NCBI RefSeq assembly: GCF_006120725.1
Contig: NZ_SWMU01000005.1
Location: 62,001-126,000 of the forward strand
Direction of reading: 5' to 3'
Length of the DNA stretch: 64,000 bases
Origin: Mesohalobacter halotolerans
GTDB taxonomy: Bacteria; Bacteroidota; Bacteroidia; Flavobacteriales; Flavobacteriaceae
The translations under genes and the position numbers were made by a program. The notes below the pieces were generated by a model. The model did no database searches. It had not been told where the DNA came from and worked only from the letters and a program-made list of their open reading frames with translations. Each line of letters starts with the position of its first letter. Within the stretch, counting starts at the first letter, position 1. This document shows positions 52,248 to 62,309 of this stretch, piece after piece.

Positions 52248-54101
52248 ATGCAAAATTCAAACCTTGTAGATTACCTTAAGAACGTCCTAGATAACTTACC
52301 TCAAGACTGGATAAAATTGACTACACATCGGTTAGATATTTATAATGAAGAGCTTGCCAAAACTGAATTTTTAGAGCACTTTGAAAAGCTATTTAAAGAT
52401 AATGAGTTTAGTAGAAGCGCACTAGAAAGTTTGCCTACTGCATACGATTACATTCGATTAGGGCATCCATTGTCATCTATTTTAGAATGGGCAATCGCAA
52501 AACAAAACAATTTAAAACCCGAACAGGTGATAGGCTTCTCCTCAAAAACCATGGCGATCCTAGCTGTGTTGAGAAAAAATCACTTCGAAAATAAAAAAAC
52601 ACAATTGCTTTACAAGGATAACTTCCCGCGATACATTGATGCCGGAATTATAAGAGAAGTATACGGTTACGATTTCGATATAACCCATATTGACGACAAA
52701 GACGCGATATTAAATTTTAAAGGGAGCAACGTATTCATTAATGAAAATCAAGAGCTTGGCCAACTGGACTGGCAAAACAATATCGATTTTTTTGTCAGCA
52801 TTCACGATGATTTTGGAAGTCTCATTCATATTCATAATAAAAATGCAGATTATGTTTCTGATATTCAACACGTCAGACGTCGAGAAACTGTAGCGATTAC
52901 ACCCGGTGATAGTTTAAAAGCCTTACAAATTTTGGTAGGTCGACCTGATGAAGAATCTACAACTTATTCTACAAAAGACAATAAAGCTAAAGTTATTGAT
53001 AACATCAAAAGGATTACCGATACCACGGCTAAACCACTTTTGGGCTCATGCGGCTTATCTGTGCAATACGCTATTATGATGGGTTTAATTCATGAAGCGC
53101 AAACCAATTACCCCAATAAGGCTATAAAAATCATTGTTCCTCCAAATTGTTATGGTGGAACCAACGATCAAGCTAGGCGAGTAGCGGCATGTTTAAAGAA
53201 TGTGGACATTATGGATTTACCCGTAGATGGTGACAATGACATGGTCAGCAGCACCGATATGGTTCTAAATCACGTAGCCAAATTGGATGCAGTGCCTTTA
53301 ATTATTGCTGAAATACCAACCAATCCTCGCGTTGAAGTGCCTAATCTTAAAGACTTAAAAACAGCCCTTACCAAAACCAGACACAACCCCAAAGGTGAGC
53401 AAGCAGTTGACCCAATTTTTATCCTAGATCAAACCTTTTGTCCTAATTACAATTTTTTAGGGGATAATCAGATTTTATCCACGGTAGAAACCATTTCCTA
53501 TGTGAGTGGATCAAAATTTCCAAGCGGCGGAAAATGTACAGCTGGCTATTTGGTAGCCAATAAAAAAGCCGAATATCTTTTAGATAAAATTGAGACCAAC
53601 CTTAAACTCTGCGATAATGAAGCCACTGAATTTCAACTTAGCATTTTAGCTGAACAGTTGCCATCTATGAACCAAAGAATAACAGCGGCTTATAAAAATA
53701 CCAGAGAATTTGTTGAATTTATCAAAGAAACTCTACCATCGGCAAAGATCAATTTTGTTTCAAAAGACCTGGCGGCAATGGGCTTTACACCTTCAGTATT
53801 TTCTTTGGATTTACCAACCAAAGGCGATACTCCAGAAGAGCGCGAGACTTACAAAAGAAGTTTAAATAAAAAACTCATCAATAGAATGATCACTGAAATC
53901 CCTGGGGAGAGCAAATATTGTGTCAGTTACGGGCAGTTGAAGGGTTGTTATTGGACAATTCCCGCGACATCAACTCAGGGTACGACCAAAGAAGAGGATA
54001 AAGATTATATTGCTAGAGTTTCGGTTTCTCCTGATTTGGATTTAGAAAAACATAAGGCTGTATTCGCTCAATTTGTTGAAGATGAAATCCACTCTTCCTA
54101 A
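52248..54101 (+). CDS. Large PLP-dependent enzyme of the Cys/Met metabolism family
   Basis: A 617-residue protein. Residues about 230-617 form a fold type I PLP enzyme: TPGDSLKALQILVGR, IKIIVPPNCYGGTNDQARR, FILDQTFCPNYNF, and the PLP lysine K423 in SGSKFPSGG, the arrangement of cystathionine gamma-synthase relatives. The first 220 residues are an added N-terminal domain. Members of this size exist in Bacteroidota and are annotated only by the superfamily. The substrate is unknown; no sulfur genes are adjacent. Single gene. Confidence 0.8.
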   Translation: MQNSNLVDYLKNVLDNLPQDWIKLTTHRLDIYNEELAKTEFLEHFEKLFKDNEFSRSALESLPTAYDYIRLGHPLSSILEWAIAKQNNLKPEQVIGFSSKTMAILAVLRKNHFENKKTQLLYKDNFPRYIDAGIIREVYGYDFDITHIDDKDAILNFKGSNVFINENQELGQLDWQNNIDFFVSIHDDFGSLIHIHNKNADYVSDIQHVRRRETVAITPGDSLKALQILVGRPDEESTTYSTKDNKAKVIDNIKRITDTTAKPLLGSCGLSVQYAIMMGLIHEAQTNYPNKAIKIIVPPNCYGGTNDQARRVAACLKNVDIMDLPVDGDNDMVSSTDMVLNHVAKLDAVPLIIAEIPTNPRVEVPNLKDLKTALTKTRHNPKGEQAVDPIFILDQTFCPNYNFLGDNQILSTVETISYVSGSKFPSGGKCTAGYLVANKKAEYLLDKIETNLKLCDNEATEFQLSILAEQLPSMNQRITAAYKNTREFVEFIKETLPSAKINFVSKDLAAMGFTPSVFSLDLPTKGDTPEERETYKRSLNKKLINRMITEIPGESKYCVSYGQLKGCYWTIPATSTQGTTKEEDKDYIARVSVSPDLDLEKHKAVFAQFVEDEIHSS

Positions 54102-54139
54102 TCGATCATAGGGTTTAAAGCCAGTATTATTACAAAAAG

Positions 54140-55309
54140 TTAGGTAGTCAAAATACTGTCGGCAGATTTTAGTGCCTTGAGATTGCAAACGCCAACTTGA
54201 ACCATGTTATTTCTTAAATCATCAATTAAGATTTGTGCAACATGGTCACCACCATATCGACCGAGTGCAGAAACCCCATATACAAATGGACGTCCAGCCA
54301 TGATAAAATCAGCCCCAAGATGAAGGGCTTTCATCGCATCCAGTCCGGTGCGGACGCCACTATCAAAGATAATAGGAATCTGTTCTCCTATAGCTGAAGT
54401 TACGTGAGGTAACGCTTCAAAAGCCGTTAGTGCCCCATCAAACTGTCTTCCGCCGTGATTAGAGACGTAAATTCCATCTAAGCCAATATCTACCGCTTTT
54501 TTAGCATCTTCAGGGTGTAAAATTCCTTTAAGAACGACAGGGCCTTTCCATATAGCTTTTATCTTTTTACAATAATCCCAATCTAAGGTACCACCTAAAC
54601 GATTTCCTACAAAGCCACTTGTGAATTTCATGTCCTTAGTTCCAGAATAATCTTCTATCGTTCGAAGTCTCGGCAAACCACGCTTAAGTGTTTGCCAACT
54701 CCACAGGGGATGTGTAATACCATCCCAAATCAGTTTGGTTGTGATTTTAGGAGGAATTTGAAGTCCAGCTTTTTTAGAACGTTCTCGCCTGCTTGCCATC
54801 GGAACGTCTGCTGTAATCACCAAGGTAGTAAAGCCCGAGTCTTTGGCTCGTTTGAGCAAAGACCTCATGACGTCTAAATCTTTGGGAGGATACAATTGAA
54901 ACCAACCCATGTCTCCAACATATTTTCCTGCAGTTTCCGGTGTTTCGGTTGAAACTGTACTCAGTGTATAGGGAATTTGTAAACGGTTTGCAGTTTGGGC
55001 CAAATAGTGTTCAATTTTTGGCCACATTAACCCGGTTAAACCAATTGGAGCCATACCTATTGGGGCTTTATAAGATTGATTAAAGAGTGTTGTTGAAGTA
55101 TCTGCATTAAACTCACCTTTACAATATCTAGGGATGAACCGAAGCTTTTTAAATGCTTTATTATTCTGGTCTAGCAAATGTTCGTTGCCAGTTCCGGAAT
55201 CTAGGTATTCCCATGCAACTTTGGGAATGCGCTTTTTTGCTTTTTGGGCTACATCAGAAATGCGTGGATAATTATTTTGGTAAGCAATTAATTTTTTTTC
55301 GTAATTCAT
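54140..55309 (-). CDS. lldD: FMN-dependent L-lactate dehydrogenase-type alpha-hydroxy-acid dehydrogenase
   Basis: A TIM-barrel flavoprotein of 389 residues. The catalytic histidine and arginine are H285 and R288 in VSNHGGRQFDG; the FMN site shows MAPIGLTGLMWP, TLVITADVP and SGVRTGLDAMKALHLGADFIMAGRPFVYG. MASRRERSKK is the usual loop of LldD-type enzymes. It oxidises a short 2-hydroxy acid, most likely lactate, and feeds electrons to the membrane quinone pool. The exact substrate is inferred. Single gene, convergent with the PLP enzyme. Confidence 0.88.
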   Translation of the reverse strand: MNYEKKLIAYQNNYPRISDVAQKAKKRIPKVAWEYLDSGTGNEHLLDQNNKAFKKLRFIPRYCKGEFNADTSTTLFNQSYKAPIGMAPIGLTGLMWPKIEHYLAQTANRLQIPYTLSTVSTETPETAGKYVGDMGWFQLYPPKDLDVMRSLLKRAKDSGFTTLVITADVPMASRRERSKKAGLQIPPKITTKLIWDGITHPLWSWQTLKRGLPRLRTIEDYSGTKDMKFTSGFVGNRLGGTLDWDYCKKIKAIWKGPVVLKGILHPEDAKKAVDIGLDGIYVSNHGGRQFDGALTAFEALPHVTSAIGEQIPIIFDSGVRTGLDAMKALHLGADFIMAGRPFVYGVSALGRYGGDHVAQILIDDLRNNMVQVGVCNLKALKSADSILTT

Positions 55310-55726
55310 ACTGTAAAATTACAATCCATTTTACAATCTTATAGAAAAGCAAAGCATATTGTTCATCAAATGCAATAGAGTTATTTTAAAATTGATAAGA
55401 TGATGCGCTTAAGATATAAAGAAAGTTGTTATTGCGTTATAAACCTTTGCTTTTAAAACGATTTTAATAAGATGGTTTTAATTTTGTTAGAGTAATGGAA
55501 GTTAATGTAGTTTCTCAAGACCATATCCTTGACAACGCAATTTATTAGACAACTAAAAAAACACAATTAAGACTAAAGAAAAAAAAGATGTAAATTATAT
55601 GTTGGTATAAAGCTTTTACCGCACAGAAATAAGATGATAAGAATATCCTTTCCTGTATAATGCCAAAGTCAGTATATAACGGGTAAGTCAAAAACCACTA
55701 CTTTTATTACCCTTAAGACATTTAAT
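55310..55726. other. Intergenic region between lldD and the TIGR02117 gene
   Basis: 417 AT-rich bases between two divergent genes. Single CTTAAG hexamers occur near 55407 and 55713, neither with a second exact hexamer at the 11-bp spacing. No gene remnant or RNA was recognised. Confidence 0.4.
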
Positions 55727-56374
55727 ATGAATGCCATAAAAAAGATATTCAAGGGGATAGCTTACATTTTGCTCATCCCTTTTCTCTACATATTTATATC
55801 CCTGATATTGAGCTGGATTAGCGTCGATAGAATTGATCCTTCACCCAAAGTTCATCAGCCTATTTATTTAACCACCAATGGCATACATTTAAATATTGTA
55901 TTGCATAAAAAACACCTTAATTCTACTTTACGCTCTGGTCTTAAGCTTGACCAAGGTGATCAATATTTGTCTTTTGGTTGGGGCGATGAAAACTTTTACC
56001 TCAATACACCCCAATGGAGTGATTTAACCTTAGGCAATGCCTTTAATGCTTTGTTTTTAAAGAGCAAAACATTAATGCATGTTACGCGATACCAAAACAA
56101 ACAAAACGATTGGGTTAGAGTAGAGGTTAGTCAAGCAGAGCTTCAAAAATTAAACGATTACATTTTAAATACATTTACAAAAGACATTAATAATCACCTA
56201 ATTAGGCTTAAACATCAAGGATATACGTCCAGAGATGATTTTTATAAAGCTAAAGGAAGTTACTCCTTGTTTAAAACTTGCAACACTTGGGTTAATACAG
56301 GATTTAAAAAAAGTGGATTAAAATCCTGCTTATGGACACCTTTTGATTTTGGTCTTTTAGATAAATATGAATAA
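55727..56374 (+). CDS. TIGR02117/DUF2459 family protein
   Basis: A 215-residue protein with an N-terminal membrane anchor (KIFKGIAYILLIPFLYIFISLILSW), then a soluble domain that matches TIGR02117: YLTTNGIHLNIVLHKK, FGWGDENFYLNTPQWSDLTLGNAFNALF and CNTWVNTGFKKSGLKSCLWTP. The family was first noted near urease genes but is widespread and its function is unknown. The conserved NGIH, WGD and CNTW residues may form a hydrolase-like site; that is a guess. Single gene. Confidence 0.8.
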   Translation: MNAIKKIFKGIAYILLIPFLYIFISLILSWISVDRIDPSPKVHQPIYLTTNGIHLNIVLHKKHLNSTLRSGLKLDQGDQYLSFGWGDENFYLNTPQWSDLTLGNAFNALFLKSKTLMHVTRYQNKQNDWVRVEVSQAELQKLNDYILNTFTKDINNHLIRLKHQGYTSRDDFYKAKGSYSLFKTCNTWVNTGFKKSGLKSCLWTPFDFGLLDKYE

Positions 56375-56549
56375 GAGCAGAACAATTGAAATAAACTAAA
56401 AATAAGTGAAGTAATTCCAGTTTTCTTGCCTGTCAATTGTACTAATATTAAAAGCCTAAATTAAAACTTAAAATTATTACTTATATGAAATGTTTGTGCA
56501 TATAATTGAAATGTCATAATTTACAACATATAAAATTCAAATAGATCTT

Positions 56550-59500
56550 ATGAATATTTTTTACAAACTCTCATTATTTACTTTTCTTACAATTTTAATA
56601 AACTTATCATCAATAGCTCAAAATATTGATTTAGATAAATTAAAAGGCATAGGTGTCCGAAGCATTGGTCCTGCTGGCATGAGTGGCCGAATAACAGCCA
56701 TAGATGTGGTTCATGACAATCCACAAGTTATGTATGTGGGTTCGGCCTCCGGTGGTCTCTGGAAATCTGAAAGTGGTGGCGTGGACTGGACACCCATTTT
56801 TGATGATCAAAAAATTCTTTCCATAGGTGCTGTAGCTATTCAGCAGGATAATCCGGATGTCATTTGGGTTGGCACCGGCGAGGGTAATCCCAGAAATAGT
56901 TCCAATGGTGGCTATGGTTTATACAAATCTATGGATGGGGGCAAAAGCTGGGAGCTGATGGGCTTAGAAAAGACACGAAATATTCACCGTATCCGTATTG
57001 ATCCTAAAAACCCGAATACGGTTTATGTTGGAGCTATTGGATCTCCATGGGGCGAACATCCGGAAAGAGGGGTTTACAAAACCACTGATGGCGGGAAAAC
57101 TTGGACTAAGAGTTTGTTTGTAGATAATAAAACAGGCGTTGCAGAACTCATAATGGACCCTAATAATCCTAACAAATTATTTGCAGCCATGTGGGAACAC
57201 CGAAGAAAACCCTGGACGTTTACATCCGGTGGTCCCGGTTCAGGCTTATATATGACTGTAGATGGTGGAAACACCTGGAAAGAACTTACTTCAGATGATG
57301 GGTTGCCAAAAGGTGATTTGGGAAGAATTGGTATAGCAATATCCAAAGCAAATTCCAAAACCGTTTACGCCTTAATTGAATCTAAAAAGAATGCACTATA
57401 CAAATCTGAAGATGGTGGATATACCTGGAAAATGGTTAATGACAATATGCGTGAAATTGGTAATCGTCCATTTTACTATGCTGAAATATATGCAGACCCA
57501 AGTAATGAAAACAGAATCTATTCCATATTTACCTATGTCAACGTAAGTGAAGATGGCGGTAAATCTTTTAAACCTCTAATGCCAGCTTATGGCACTAATG
57601 TTGGCGTGCATCCGGATCATCATGCTTGGTATATTCATCCGGACAACCCTGATATGATGCTGGACGGCAACGATGGAGGACTAAACATCACTTATGACGG
57701 TGGAGAAACCTGGAGGTTTGTACAAAATTTGCCTGTTGGGCAGTTTTACCATATCAATGTAGATAATGAATATCCCTACAATGTTTACGGTGGCATGCAG
57801 GATAACGGCAGTTGGTTCGGACCCGCTTATGTTTGGAAAGCCCAAGGCATACGAAATGCTTACTTTCAGGAAATAGCTTTTGGAGATGGTTTTGACGTTG
57901 TCCCCGATCCAGATGATTCAAGATTTGGTTTCGCCCAATCTCAACAGGGTTATGTTCAGCGTTACGACAGAGAAACAGGTAAGAGTCAAACGGTAAGACC
58001 AACTCATCCCGATAAAGATATGTTGCTAAGGTTCAACTGGAATGCGGCTATAGCACAAAATCCATTTGATAATAGCTCGGTGTATTTTGGTAGTCAGTTT
58101 GTGCATAAAACCACCGATAAAGGCCAAACCTGGGAAATCATTTCTCCGGATTTAACGACCAATAACCCTGAAAAACAAAAGCAATTTGAAAGTGGTGGTT
58201 TAACTTATGACGCCACTGGAGCAGAAAACAACACGACCATTACCGCCATAGCACCTTCTTCTCTTATAGAAGACGTGATATGGGTTGGAACCGATGATGG
58301 AAATATCCAAATCACTCAAGATGGTGGAGAAAACTGGACTAAGGTCAGTAAAAATATAAAAAACTTTCCTGCAGAATCTTGGGTAGCCCAAATTCAAGCT
58401 TCGACCTATAATCCCGGAGAAGCTTTTGTCGTGGTGAATAATTACAGAAATTTTGACTTTAAACCTTACCTATTTCATACCACAAATTACGGTAAAAAAT
58501 GGACCAATTTAACTGATAATGATGAAGTCTGGACCTACGCGCTAAGTGTAGTACAAGATCCTGAAGAGCCAAATTTAATGTTTTTAGGAACCGACGGCGG
58601 ATTGTATTTCAGTATCAACAAAGGACAAAACTGGCAAAAATGGACCAATAATTATCCTAACGCACCCACCCGTGATTTGGTGATTCATCCCAGAGAACAC
58701 GACTTGGTGATTGGGACTTTTGGTCGTGCCATTTACATCATGGACGACATCAGGCCTTTAAGAGAATTGGCTGCCGAAGGTGAACCTGTTTTAGACCAAG
58801 CTTTAAAACTTTTCACACCACCAACAGCCTATCAAGCCGTTAACCAACAAGCCAGTGGCACACGATTTGGCGCTAATGCCATGTTTAATGGTGAAAATAG
58901 AAATGCCAATGCCATGATTTCTTACCTTATAAATAGACCAGAACAAGAACAAAAAGAAAAGGAAAATGATAATGATGAAGAAGAGAAAGACGAAGAAGAA
59001 AAAGTGACTTATGATGAATTGGAACTCAAAATTTATAATAGGTCTGGAGAATTGATCCGTACATTAAAGCAAAAAACACCAAAGGAAGACGGCCTACATC
59101 GTATGTACTGGAGAATGGATGAAGCCGGACAACGAGGACCAACCCGAAGATTGACTAAAGAAGATGCCGATGAACGCGGTGGCATTGATGTCTTACCGGG
59201 AAAATATAAGTTGGTAATGCATTATGGGATTCATAAAGATTCTACGTATATCAATGTAAAATTTGACCCGCGAATAGATGTCAATATAGAAGACTTAAAA
59301 TCAAGATACGATTTCTTAAAATCTATAGAAAAGATGAAGGCCACAGCTTATGAGGCTAGCCAAAGAATTTTGAAAGCTAAAGAAACAGCAGATCACTACA
59401 TCAAATGGATGAAAGAAAAAGATAAAACAGCGTTTAAAGAGGACATAAAAGCCAGTAAGGCAATTAAAGATTCTTTAGAAGTCTTATTCGAACCTTTTGT

Positions 59501-59777
59501 CGGTGAAGATTATAGTGATAAGCAAGGAATTATAAGAACACCTGTCCCAGACATAGGCGATAGAATTCGCAATGCTTCATATTACGCTTCGGCAAGTTTT
59601 AATAAACCCGGAAAAACTCAACTTCGCTTAAAACAACAAGCTGAAGAAGCCTTGAAACCCGCCATTGAGGCATTAAATAAGTTCTTTGCTGAAGACTGGA
59701 TTGAATACCAGAAACGCATCAGTGCGCTAGACCTTTCACTCTTTGAAACTTATAAAAGTCTAGAAATCAAGAAATAA
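56550..59777 (+). CDS. Secreted BNR/VPS10-like beta-propeller protein
   Basis: A 1075-residue exported protein. Signal peptide 1-23 (LINLSSIAQ). Residues 30-740 consist of repeated Asp-box/BNR motifs such as SESGGVDWTP, SMDGGKSWEL, TTDGGKTWTKS, SEDGGYTWKM, TYDGGETWRF and TQDGGENWTK, the sortilin/VPS10-like ten-bladed propeller. An acidic linker (about residues 797-820) leads to a helical C-terminal region. Often annotated as a glycosyl hydrolase although no catalytic site is evident. No T9SS sorting domain is seen. A small gene follows 14 bases later. Confidence 0.85.
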   Translation: MNIFYKLSLFTFLTILINLSSIAQNIDLDKLKGIGVRSIGPAGMSGRITAIDVVHDNPQVMYVGSASGGLWKSESGGVDWTPIFDDQKILSIGAVAIQQDNPDVIWVGTGEGNPRNSSNGGYGLYKSMDGGKSWELMGLEKTRNIHRIRIDPKNPNTVYVGAIGSPWGEHPERGVYKTTDGGKTWTKSLFVDNKTGVAELIMDPNNPNKLFAAMWEHRRKPWTFTSGGPGSGLYMTVDGGNTWKELTSDDGLPKGDLGRIGIAISKANSKTVYALIESKKNALYKSEDGGYTWKMVNDNMREIGNRPFYYAEIYADPSNENRIYSIFTYVNVSEDGGKSFKPLMPAYGTNVGVHPDHHAWYIHPDNPDMMLDGNDGGLNITYDGGETWRFVQNLPVGQFYHINVDNEYPYNVYGGMQDNGSWFGPAYVWKAQGIRNAYFQEIAFGDGFDVVPDPDDSRFGFAQSQQGYVQRYDRETGKSQTVRPTHPDKDMLLRFNWNAAIAQNPFDNSSVYFGSQFVHKTTDKGQTWEIISPDLTTNNPEKQKQFESGGLTYDATGAENNTTITAIAPSSLIEDVIWVGTDDGNIQITQDGGENWTKVSKNIKNFPAESWVAQIQASTYNPGEAFVVVNNYRNFDFKPYLFHTTNYGKKWTNLTDNDEVWTYALSVVQDPEEPNLMFLGTDGGLYFSINKGQNWQKWTNNYPNAPTRDLVIHPREHDLVIGTFGRAIYIMDDIRPLRELAAEGEPVLDQALKLFTPPTAYQAVNQQASGTRFGANAMFNGENRNANAMISYLINRPEQEQKEKENDNDEEEKDEEEKVTYDELELKIYNRSGELIRTLKQKTPKEDGLHRMYWRMDEAGQRGPTRRLTKEDADERGGIDVLPGKYKLVMHYGIHKDSTYINVKFDPRIDVNIEDLKSRYDFLKSIEKMKATAYEASQRILKAKETADHYIKWMKEKDKTAFKEDIKASKAIKDSLEVLFEPFVGEDYSDKQGIIRTPVPDIGDRIRNASYYASASFNKPGKTQLRLKQQAEEALKPAIEALNKFFAEDWIEYQKRISALDLSLFETYKSLEIKK

Positions 59778-59791
59778 AATAGTTGTGTATT

Positions 59792-60316
59792 ATGGTTTAT
59801 AGATACTATTTGAATTTATTTAAAACTAAGATTTGTATATTTAATAAAAGCCTTTTACTCTTAATTTTACTGACTCTAAATATATCAACATTAATCGGTC
59901 AATCTATTCAACAACAAGAAATGCAAAAACTCAGTCACTTTGTTGGCGATTGGGTAGGTGTTTCTAAAGCTTTTGAAAATGGAAAAGTCATCAGAGAAAT
60001 CCCGGCTTACGAAAAAATAAGTTATAAAGTTGATAAGCATATTCTCACTATAGACTTATATTCTGAAAGTCTTAAGCTACATACGGTTATTTATTTTGAT
60101 GAAAAGTCTAATACTTACTACTACAACCCGTTTTACAAAACAGGAGCCTCTAGGTATCCAGCAAAACTTGTTGATGGGAAACTGATTGTTACGCCTTCTA
60201 AAACCAAACGCTTTATTTTTGAAATCATAGAAGACGGTAAATTTCGAGAGTATGGGGAAAATCTGATTGATGACAAATGGGTTAAATATTTTGAGGATGT
60301 CTTTGAAATTCAATAA
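59792..60316 (+). CDS. Exported protein of unknown function, DUF1579-like fold suspected
   Basis: The ATG at 59792 gives 174 residues with a basic start and hydrophobic segment (LLLLILLTLNISTLIGQ). The mature part opens with KLSHFVGDWVGVSKAFENGKV, a start seen in lipocalin-like DUF1579 proteins, and continues in antiparallel strands. The fold call is an inference. The gene follows the propeller gene by 14 bases and may be co-transcribed with it. Confidence 0.6.
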   Translation: MVYRYYLNLFKTKICIFNKSLLLLILLTLNISTLIGQSIQQQEMQKLSHFVGDWVGVSKAFENGKVIREIPAYEKISYKVDKHILTIDLYSESLKLHTVIYFDEKSNTYYYNPFYKTGASRYPAKLVDGKLIVTPSKTKRFIFEIIEDGKFREYGENLIDDKWVKYFEDVFEIQ

Positions 60317-60406
60317 AATAAATGAATAATAATTTTAAGTATCATAACGTTGTATACTTTGCACCTCTTTGGTTAAGATTAAACTTTTTATAATAAATAC
60401 TCTAAA

Positions 60407-61286
60407 ATGGCCAACAACAAACTTCTAGTCAACGAACGCCAGGCAGATTTGGGCCAATTTATGGTCGGTCGACTTCTGCCCTTTCGCGGTAAACGTCAGG
60501 TGGGACCTTTTACATTTATAGATCACATGGGACCGACAACTCTAGGTAACGGGATATACATGGATGTCGATCAGCATCCGCATATTGGTCTTAGCACCTT
60601 GACCTATTTATTTAAGGGTGAAATTGAACATCGAGACAGTATTGGCAGTGTTCAGCTTATATCGCCAGGCGACGTTGGATTTATGACTGCTGGCCATGGA
60701 GTGACTCACACTGAGCGTACTCCTGAATCCAAGAGAACTCACGATACATTTGAAATGCACGGTTATCAAATTTGGTTGGCCTTACCTAAAGACAAAGAAG
60801 ACATGGAACCCAATTTTCAGTTTTATAAGTCATCAGAAATACCATCCTGGACTCAAAAATAACCTTGACATTAAACTTGTCGCTGGTAATGCTTTCGGAA
60901 AGTCTGCACCTTTACAAGGCTATTCATTTTTATTTATGGTAGATATCTTAGCAGAAGATGAAACTACTCTCGATTTATCAAATGCCTTAAGAGGTGAAGT
61001 GGCTTTTGTCATTGTTGAAGGTGAAATAACAGAAGAAGACCAAAAAATTCAAGCCGGACAAATGCTCATCAGCAAAGCAGATGAACAGTGTAAAATATGC
61101 CTGGCTAAAGGAACGCGATTGTTGCTATTCGGCGGTGAGCCCTTAGCCAAGGAACATTTTCTGTTATGGAATTTTGTTTTTAGTGATAAAGACAAGCTCA
61201 AAGCTGCTAAAACACGATGGGAGAATAAAAACTTTCCTAAAGTACAAGGTGATGAGACTTATATTCCTATACCTAAAGCAGTGTAG
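60407..61286 (+). pseudogene. Pirin family protein, split by a single-base frameshift
   Basis: Residues up to 151 in the first frame give the pirin cupin with its iron ligands (HPHIGLSTLTYL and GHGVTHTER) and stop at TAA 60860-60862. The second frame continues without loss through the C-terminal cupin (GYSFLFMVDILAED ... VIVEGEITEEDQKIQAGQML, GGEPLAKEHFLLWNFV) to 61286. One extra A in the A5 run at 60855-60859 would restore a protein of about 293 residues, the normal pirin size. So either a recent frameshift or a sequencing error in a homopolymer. Confidence 0.85.
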
Positions 61287-61322
61287 CTCGATGTGGTGTA
61301 TGTTTTACAAATGTTGAGATGG

Positions 61323-62213
61323 TTATTGATATTCCTCAGGAACTTTATCGCGGTGTTTCCAGCGTTTATGCGTCCATAAATAATATTCCGGAGCTTCTTT
61401 AATTTGCTGTTCAACTTTTTTAAAGAACATATCGGTGATTTGATAGTCTTTGAAATCACGGGGTTTTTCAGTCAGAGTTTCAAAAGTGGTTTCATAGTAA
61501 CCGCGTTTCAGTCTTTTTACGCTAAAAAACACAACGGCCATATCTAGTTCTTTGGCGAGGTATTCAGCGCCAGTATGCATGGGAACGGTGATTCCCATAA
61601 ATGTATTCCAATGTAAAGCCTTCCAGAATTTTGGGGATTGATCAGAAACAAAACCGCTTATACTCAATTCACCCAATTCCTTAGATTGCTTTAAAATTTC
61701 AAAAGTTTCTTTGGTAGTTATTAACTGCGTGTCATATTTTGCCCGTATTTTTCTGACTAACCTATCAAAATATTTATTAGCGAGTCTTTTATATACAGCA
61801 TATCCTTTGTGGTTGACATACCTTTGTAATATAAAAATCCACTCCCAACTTCCATAATGGGCACACATTAAGATAATACTTTTCCCTTTTTTTTCTAAAT
61901 CCCATATCAATTCAATATTGGTAAACTTATATCTCTCTTTAAGTTCATTCTCAGAAATAGTTAATGATTTTAGAGATTCCACGATCATATCACACAAATG
62001 GTGATAAAATTTGGAAGTGATAGTTGAAATTTCCTTTTCTGACTTTCCAGGGAAGACAAGCCTTAAATTATTTTGGACGACTTTTTTCCGGTAGCCAAAT
62101 ACAACATATATAAAAAAATAGAGCACATCAGATACCGCGTAGAGAATACGAAAGGGGAGAATTGACACTAACCAAATTAATGGATATATGAGACAATAAA
62201 CAAAAAATTGCAT
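61323..62213 (-). CDS. Lipid A biosynthesis lauroyl/myristoyl acyltransferase-like protein
   Basis: A 296-residue LpxL/HtrB-superfamily acyltransferase with an N-terminal membrane anchor (LIYPLIWLVSILPFRILYAVSDVLYFF). The HX4E motif is in MCAHYGSWEW; FVSDQSPKFWK and FMGITVPMHTGAEYLAKE fit further conserved blocks. It adds secondary acyl chains to lipid A at the cytoplasmic face. Single gene, convergent with the pirin gene. Confidence 0.9.
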   Translation of the reverse strand: MQFFVYCLIYPLIWLVSILPFRILYAVSDVLYFFIYVVFGYRKKVVQNNLRLVFPGKSEKEISTITSKFYHHLCDMIVESLKSLTISENELKERYKFTNIELIWDLEKKGKSIILMCAHYGSWEWIFILQRYVNHKGYAVYKRLANKYFDRLVRKIRAKYDTQLITTKETFEILKQSKELGELSISGFVSDQSPKFWKALHWNTFMGITVPMHTGAEYLAKELDMAVVFFSVKRLKRGYYETTFETLTEKPRDFKDYQITDMFFKKVEQQIKEAPEYYLWTHKRWKHRDKVPEEYQ

Positions 62214-62309
62214 AACAAAATCTTACATTGGATATCTACCAAATTCAATAGAAATCAAATATATAATTTAAATTGATTAAATGGTTTATTTTATGGTATC
62301 TTAAAAATT

